Assembly (NCBI GenBank): GCA_051155755.1
Contig: DAXETY010000077.1
Location: 1 to 43,824 of the forward strand
Length of the DNA: 43,824 nt
Direction of reading: 5' to 3'
Source of the DNA: DAXETY01 sp051155755
GTDB taxonomy: Bacteria; Desulfobacterota; Desulfobacteria; Desulfobacterales; SG8-13
Within the stretch, counting starts at the first letter, position 1. Every line of letters starts with the position of its first letter. The notes beneath the pieces are model-generated. The model did not search any database. It was not told the origin of the DNA and saw only the letters and a list, made by a program, of their open reading frames with translations. Below are positions 39,121 to 43,824 of this stretch, piece by piece. Made by a program: the position numbers and the translations under genes.

Positions 39121-40218
39121 ATGCAAGGAAATCCGTCCAACCCCGATCCGGGAAAAATGTCTTGTATGCAATTGGCCCGGCGCGTCCTGCGTGTCGGCCT
39201 GACCTATGACCTGCGTTCCGAATATCTGGCCGCCGGCTACGGTGAAGAAGAAACCGCCGAGTTCGACCGCGATGATACGGTGACCTCCATCGAAACGACC
39301 CTGGGCGTCCTCGGCTGCGACACCGACCGGATCGGCAGCGCCCGCGCGCTGGTTTCACGCCTGGCCGCCGGAGAGCGCTGGGACCTGGTTTTCAATATCG
39401 CCGAGGGATTGCACGGAATCGGACGAGAAGCCCAGGTTCCGGCCATTCTCGACCTGTACGACATTCCCTATACGTTTTCGGATCCGCTGGTCATGGCGCT
39501 GACCCTGCACAAGGGCATGACCAAGCGGGTGGTTCGCGACGCGGGCGTGCCCACCGCGGCCTTCGCGGTGGTGCAGACCGAAGCCGACCTGGCACAGGTC
39601 ACCTTCGCTCCGCCGTACTTCGTCAAGCCGGTGGCCGAGGGCACCGGCAAAGGGATAACGCCCCAATCGATTGTAAAAAGCCGGGCCGATCTGGCCGGCG
39701 TCTGCCGTCGGCAGATCGACACCTTTCATCAGGCGGTCCTGGTGGAACCCTATCTGCCGGGTCGCGAGTTCACCGTGGGGATTCTGGGCACCGGCGACCG
39801 CTCCCGGGTGATGGGCACCATCGAGGTGCATTTGCTCGACAGCGCCGAACCCGGAGTTTATTCCTTCGTGAACAAGGAGCGCTGTGAGGAGCTGGTGGAA
39901 TACCGGCTGGTGCGGGGTAAAGACGATCTGCAGGTGGCCCAGGCCGAAGCGGTGGCACTGCAGGCCTGGAAGGTTCTCGGCTGCCGGGACGGGGGCCGGG
40001 TCGACCTTCGCTGCGATGAAGCCGGCCGACCGCTTTTCATGGAAGTCAACCCCCTGGCCGGACTGCATCCCGATCACTCCGATCTGCCGATCATTGCCGG
40101 TAAACTGGGGCTTGACTACGTGCGTCTCATCGGGCAAATCGTCGCATCGTCGCTCGAACGGCTGCCGGCCGATGTATCGACGGCGGCATCGCAAAGGGAA
40201 TTGGGTCGATGCGCGTAG
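39121..40218 (+). CDS. D-Ala-D-Ala-ligase-like ATP-grasp amide ligase, copy A
   Basis: A 365-residue ATP-grasp protein. It carries the ATP-binding lysine Lys169 (PYFVKPVAEGTGKGI), the hinge glutamate Glu209 in VEPYLPGREF and the Mg-binding RVDLRCDEAGRPLFMEVNPL (Glu308, Asn310), as in D-alanine-D-alanine ligases. Family members make an acyl phosphate and join it to an amine. It lacks cell-wall neighbours and follows kamA by 11 bases with AAAGGA before the ATG, so I infer amide formation with beta-lysine or a derivative. It is only distantly similar to copy B, so they probably do different steps. Confidence 0.85.
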   Translation: MQGNPSNPDPGKMSCMQLARRVLRVGLTYDLRSEYLAAGYGEEETAEFDRDDTVTSIETTLGVLGCDTDRIGSARALVSRLAAGERWDLVFNIAEGLHGIGREAQVPAILDLYDIPYTFSDPLVMALTLHKGMTKRVVRDAGVPTAAFAVVQTEADLAQVTFAPPYFVKPVAEGTGKGITPQSIVKSRADLAGVCRRQIDTFHQAVLVEPYLPGREFTVGILGTGDRSRVMGTIEVHLLDSAEPGVYSFVNKERCEELVEYRLVRGKDDLQVAQAEAVALQAWKVLGCRDGGRVDLRCDEAGRPLFMEVNPLAGLHPDHSDLPIIAGKLGLDYVRLIGQIVASSLERLPADVSTAASQRELGRCA

Positions 40219-41285
40219 CGATCGTATACAACCGGATCGAAGCGGACAGCGCTCCCGACGAGCGCGATGTCCTGGACCAGGTGCAGGCGGTCGCCGCGGC
40301 GCTCGAATCTCTGGGACATTCCACATTCAGCGTGCCATGCAGCTTGAATCTGGAGGCGCTCAGGCGGTTGCTGGAGAAGGAACGGCCGCACTGCGTATTC
40401 AACCTGGTGGAGTCTCTGGGGGGACAGGGGCGGCTGGCGCACCTGGCACCGGCGCTGTTCGAGGCAATGGACCTGCCCTATACCGGATCGACATCGATGG
40501 CGCTGTTATCGACCAATCACAAGGTTCTGGCCAAGGACCGCATGGCTGCCGGCGGCCTGCCGACACCGGACTGGATCGGGCCCTGGCCGGTAGAGCCCCA
40601 GACGCGGTATCCGGCCTTCCCGGCCAAAGAAACAAACGGTGCGCGCTGGATCGTAAAGTCGGTGTGGGAACATGCCTCTTTCGGCATCGAGGACACCGGA
40701 CTGATCGATACCCGGCATCATCCGGAACCGATCTGGGAAGTTCTGCGGCTGCGGGCCGGTGCCATGGGCGGTGCCTGTTTTGCCGAGCGGTACGTGGACG
40801 GCCGCGAATTCAACCTGGCCGTTCTCGCCGGATCGAACCAGCCCCAGGTGCTGCCGCCGGCCGAAATCCGCTTTGAGGACTACCCCGCCTCAAAGCCGCG
40901 CATCGTGGGCTATCGGGCCAAGTGGGATGCCCAGGCCTTCGAATACCATCATACCCCGCGATGCTTTGATTTTCCGCCGAGGGACCGGGAACTGCTCGAA
41001 AGACTGCAGGATGCAGCCGGCCGCTGCTGGAAAATGTTCGGACTCGGCGGATATGCGCGTGTGGATTTCCGGGTGGATGGGCGCGGCCGGCCTTATATCC
41101 TGGAAGTCAACGCCAATCCGTGCCTGTCGCCGGATGCCGGGTTTGCCGCGGCACTGCAACAGGCCGCCATCCCCTATTCCCAGGCGATCGCCCGCATTTT
41201 GGCCGACGCGTTTCGTGCCGCCGATCATAAGACGGCACCGGAAGCGCTACCTTCTCTTACGATTCGACATTCGGTGGGTTCATAA
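40209..41285 (+). CDS. D-Ala-D-Ala-ligase-like ATP-grasp amide ligase, copy B
   Basis: A 358-residue ATP-grasp protein. Motifs: N-terminal VFNLVESLGGQGRLAHLAP, ATP lysine Lys150 in WIVKSVWEHASFGIE, FAERYVDGREFNLAVL, and the Mg-binding YARVDFRVDGRGRPYILEVNANP (Asp286, Glu299, Asn301). The ATG overlaps the end of copy A by ten bases, implying coupled translation and perhaps a complex. The sequence SVWEHASFGIE differs from the K-P-x-x-x-G-S-x-G loop of true Ddl, again pointing to a different substrate. The partner acids are unknown. Confidence 0.85.
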   Translation: MRVAIVYNRIEADSAPDERDVLDQVQAVAAALESLGHSTFSVPCSLNLEALRRLLEKERPHCVFNLVESLGGQGRLAHLAPALFEAMDLPYTGSTSMALLSTNHKVLAKDRMAAGGLPTPDWIGPWPVEPQTRYPAFPAKETNGARWIVKSVWEHASFGIEDTGLIDTRHHPEPIWEVLRLRAGAMGGACFAERYVDGREFNLAVLAGSNQPQVLPPAEIRFEDYPASKPRIVGYRAKWDAQAFEYHHTPRCFDFPPRDRELLERLQDAAGRCWKMFGLGGYARVDFRVDGRGRPYILEVNANPCLSPDAGFAAALQQAAIPYSQAIARILADAFRAADHKTAPEALPSLTIRHSVGS

Positions 41286-41347
41286 ACGGATCCGAACACA
41301 CAGAATTGATGCGGCCGAGTCAGTGAATGGCCGCAATGGAGCCGATC

Positions 41348-43600
41348 ATGTTGCGCATCCGCCGCGTCTACGACGACGTCTTGCCGATCAACCGCGAAAC
41401 CCTGCAGCAGGTCCAGACGATCCTGCGCGAGCGGTTTCAAGAGGTGCCGGAAAAAGAAATCGAACAGCTGGGGGAAAAGCTGCGCAACCCATTCAAGCAG
41501 CGCTTTCGCAGCATCCTGTTTGTTGCCGAAACCTTGCGCAACCGCGTAGAGGGATTCGCCCTGCTGCTGCACGAACCGGAAATCGGCTTCGGCTTTCTGG
41601 ACTGGATCGCCACCGCCAAGGGCAGCCCTTCCGGCGGTCTGGGCAGCGCGCTTTACGACCGCGTGCGCCGCGAATCCGCCGCCCTGAAAACCGGCGGCCT
41701 CTTTTTCGAGTGCTTACCGGATGAACTTGAAGCCTGTCCCGACGAAACCGAACTCAAATCCAACCGGTCGCGTCTGAGATTCTACGAACGCTATGGCGCC
41801 CGCCCCATCGTCGATACCGACTACGAGCGACCGGTCAAACCCGGAGACCGCTGCATGCCGCACCTGGTGTACGATGCCCTGGACCATCCCGGGCCGCTGC
41901 GCCGGTCCTTCGCCCGCCGGGTGGTTCGGGCGATTCTGGAGCGCAAGTATGCCGATTACTGCCCCGAAGATTACGTGCAAGCCGTTGTGCGCTCGTTTAC
42001 CGACGACCCGGTCCGGCTGCGACCGTTTCGCTACGTCAAGCCCGAGGCTGTCCGGCCGTCCGTGGAGAGCCGGTCCGAAGAACAAATTGCGCTGGTGGTC
42101 AATGACCGCCACGAAATCCATCACATGCACGAACGTGGCTACGTGGAATCTCCGGTCCGGGTTCGCAGCATCCGGATCGAGTTGGACAAAAACGGCTGGT
42201 TCTCAGAGCTCAAACCGCGGAAATTTTCGGACCGGCATATTTACGCCGTCCACGACGCCGATTTCGTCAACTACCTGAAGCGGGCCTCAATGGACGTGGC
42301 CGAAAAAAAATCGATCTATCCCTACGTGTTCCCGGTGCGCAACAAAACCCGGCCCCCCAAAGAGCCGTCGGTGTTGGCCGGCTATTACTGCATCGACACG
42401 TTCACACCGATCAATCGCAATGCCTACCCGGCCGCCCGCCGCGGCGTGGATTGCGCCCTGACCGCCGCCCGTGAAATCCTGGCGGGGCGCAGGATCGCCT
42501 ATGCCCTGGTCCGCCCGCCGGGCCACCATGCCGAACGCCGGGCCTTTGGCGGATTTTGCTACTTCAACAACAATGCCATTGCCGCTCAGTACCTGAGTGC
42601 GCATGGCAAGATCGCCATTCTCGACATCGACTACCACCACGGAAACGGTCAGCAGGACATATTCTACCGCCGTTCGGATGTGCTGACGGCCTCGATTCAC
42701 GGTCATCCCAAATTCGCTTATCCCTATTTCACCGGATTCGAAGACGAACACGGCGAGGGAGACGGCGAAGGGTTCAACCTGAACCTTCCGTTGCCCGAGC
42801 ATGTGGACGGAGAACGATACCGCAAATCACTGGCCGTTGCCGTAAAGCGGATCGAAGCGTTCAGTCCGCAGTTTCTGATCGTGGCGCTCGGGTTGGATAC
42901 CGCCAAGGGCGATCCCACCGGGACCTGGTCGCTGAAAGCGGGCGACTTCGAAAAAAACGGCCGCATGATCGGTGATCTGGGTATTCCGGTGCTGGTGATT
43001 CAGGAGGGTGGCTACCGCCATCGAACCCTGGGTGTCAATGCCCGCAGTTTCTTCAAAGGGTTGGCCGCAGGCGTCGACCGGTGGAACCGAATCCGTCACG
43101 CGCCCAGGGAACGCCTCCACGGTCTGAAATTCCGCGAATCGGTAGCGCCCGATGATGTGGGACGCATCCGCCGGCTGGTGGCGGTCACCGGTTTCTTCAG
43201 TGCCGAAGAGATCGACATCGCGGCCGAACTGGTGCAAGAGCGGCTGCGCACCGGGGATGCCAGCGGCTATCATTTCCTACTGGCCGAACATTACGGCCGG
43301 CTGGCCGGCTACACCTGCTACGGACCGATTCCGGCCACCCGTTCCAGTTTCGACGTTTACTGGATCGCCGTGCACACCGATTACCAGCGCCGCGGATTGG
43401 GTCGCCGCCTGCTCCAGGAAACCGAAAAACGGATTGCCAAAGCCGGCGGCAGCCGAATTTACGTGGACACCTCCCAGCGGGTCCAGTACGCCAGCACCCG
43501 CGCTTTTTATGAAAGCTGCGGCTACCGGCACGAAAGCGTCCTGTCGGATTTCTATGCCCCGGGCGACGGCAAGGTTATATACTGCAAATCCCTGACCTAG
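41348..43600 (+). CDS. GNAT / HDAC-like amidohydrolase / GNAT triple fusion
   Basis: A 750-residue protein with three catalytic domains. Residues 1-175 are a GNAT-like acyltransferase (LDWIATAKGSPSGGLGSAL at 84-102). Residues about 245-585 are a histone-deacetylase/acetylpolyamine-amidohydrolase domain with all zinc and catalytic residues: His393-His394, Asp428-x-His430 (ILDIDYHHGNG), Asp517 (GLDTAKGDP) and Tyr556 (EGGY). Residues 595-750 are a second GNAT with a good acetyl-CoA loop (YQRRGLGRRLLQ, 679-690). GGAG lies six bases before ATG 41348; ATG 41327 is in frame upstream. The product could acetylate and deacetylate the same amine, plausibly beta-lysine or its conjugate. Confidence 0.88.
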   Translation: MLRIRRVYDDVLPINRETLQQVQTILRERFQEVPEKEIEQLGEKLRNPFKQRFRSILFVAETLRNRVEGFALLLHEPEIGFGFLDWIATAKGSPSGGLGSALYDRVRRESAALKTGGLFFECLPDELEACPDETELKSNRSRLRFYERYGARPIVDTDYERPVKPGDRCMPHLVYDALDHPGPLRRSFARRVVRAILERKYADYCPEDYVQAVVRSFTDDPVRLRPFRYVKPEAVRPSVESRSEEQIALVVNDRHEIHHMHERGYVESPVRVRSIRIELDKNGWFSELKPRKFSDRHIYAVHDADFVNYLKRASMDVAEKKSIYPYVFPVRNKTRPPKEPSVLAGYYCIDTFTPINRNAYPAARRGVDCALTAAREILAGRRIAYALVRPPGHHAERRAFGGFCYFNNNAIAAQYLSAHGKIAILDIDYHHGNGQQDIFYRRSDVLTASIHGHPKFAYPYFTGFEDEHGEGDGEGFNLNLPLPEHVDGERYRKSLAVAVKRIEAFSPQFLIVALGLDTAKGDPTGTWSLKAGDFEKNGRMIGDLGIPVLVIQEGGYRHRTLGVNARSFFKGLAAGVDRWNRIRHAPRERLHGLKFRESVAPDDVGRIRRLVAVTGFFSAEEIDIAAELVQERLRTGDASGYHFLLAEHYGRLAGYTCYGPIPATRSSFDVYWIAVHTDYQRRGLGRRLLQETEKRIAKAGGSRIYVDTSQRVQYASTRAFYESCGYRHESVLSDFYAPGDGKVIYCKSLT

Positions 43601-43614
43601 GCCAATCACCGCCC

Positions 43615-43633
43615 GTCCCGCCCGGGGCGGGAC
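43615..43633 (+). terminator. Strong hairpin after the kamA operon
   Basis: GTCCCGCC pairs perfectly with GGCGGGAC around the three-base loop CGG, 14 bases after the last gene. There is no T-tract, but a stem of this strength just past the operon's stop is a reasonable transcript end or 3-prime stabiliser. Confidence 0.45.
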
Positions 43634-43640
43634 TCGAGGC

Positions 43641-43824
43641 GCAAAGAACGCAGGGAAAACTTAATTTTCACTTTCCGAAGAAAGCGGAAAGTGAAAAAAC
43701 CCTCCATCTTTGGGCAATACCCTTTTCTTTTTACACCCAATTGTTTACAAATCATAGGAACATGAGACAGATGCACCTTTCGGTTTGCCGCCCTCTCAGC
43801 GGCAAACCGAAAAGAGATGTTCTC
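43641..43824. repeat. Palindromic element with two inner hairpins, copy 2 (cut by window end)
   Basis: Same architecture as 14388-14560. A degenerate left arm (GCAAAGAACGCAGGG, 43641-43655) is followed by a perfect 13-base stem TTTTCACTTTCCG / CGGAAAGTGAAAA (43665-43697, loop AAGAAAG) and a perfect 14-base stem at 43778-43791 / 43799-43812. The second hairpin keeps the CCTCTCA loop (43792-43798) while its stem changes by compensating bases. The right arm (AGAGATGTTCTC) runs off the window. Confidence 0.8.

Noticed and set aside
39121..41285. Cell-wall D-Ala-D-Ala ligases (ddl) for both ATP-grasp genes
   Set aside because: They sit with kamA and a GNAT/HDAC fusion, not with mur or fts genes; copy B lacks the usual K-P-x-x-x-G-S-x-G loop; two unlike copies side by side are not expected for cell-wall synthesis.

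Overview
The window is GC-rich bacterial chromosome, densely coded on both strands. I infer a sulfate-reducer-like member of the Desulfobacterota (Desulfosarcina/Desulfococcus type). The grounds are an in-frame TGA read as selenocysteine, TRAP and branched-chain-type transporters, a SOS mutasome operon and short-unit tandem repeats between genes. The assignment is an inference; there is no rRNA or tRNA gene to anchor it. No phage, insertion sequence, CRISPR array or plasmid function was seen.

Layout. 1-9779 is a genome-maintenance block: the end of a universal stress protein, rmuC (-), mutM, then the SOS set lexA - DUF72 - imuB-like - dnaE2, and an HD-domain nucleotidase. 9805-17229 is a transport block: an orphan fused TRAP permease and a selenocysteine-containing AhpC/TSA redoxin (both -), then a DctP-DctQ-DctM TRAP operon (+) that ends with an undescribed duplicated membrane protein. 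17609-25110 is a GntR-headed island of trpB, trpA and a complete five-gene branched-chain-type ABC importer. 25218-29419 (-) is a family-1 sugar-type ABC importer. 29636-35161 holds a small hypothetical gene, a diacylglycerol-kinase-like gene, ppc, a possibly frameshifted coiled-coil gene and a second DUF72 gene. 35413-37464 is a divergent ligA. 37799-43600 is a compact four-gene operon: lysine 2,3-aminomutase, two D-Ala-D-Ala-ligase-like ATP-grasp enzymes, and a GNAT / histone-deacetylase-like amidohydrolase / GNAT triple fusion.

How genes work together. The SOS operon looks like a DnaE2 mutasome in which ImuB has lost all three catalytic carboxylates and a DUF72 gene occupies the place of imuA. 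The kamA operon carries what is needed to make beta-lysine, join it by ATP-dependent amide bonds, acetylate it and deacetylate it again. It is the best candidate here for an undescribed system, perhaps a compatible solute or a beta-peptide. The selenoprotein is normally missed because its Sec codon splits it into two short reading frames.

Non-coding structure. Three families of intergenic element recur: a heptad (GCTCATA) plus A/T module with promoter-like sequence placed in front of rmuC, livH and ligA; a nonad (TTGGTTTGA) family in front of lexA and dnaE2; and a long palindrome with two internal hairpins and a conserved CCTCTCA loop (two copies). In two transporter operons such an element sits exactly between the binding-protein gene and the first permease gene.
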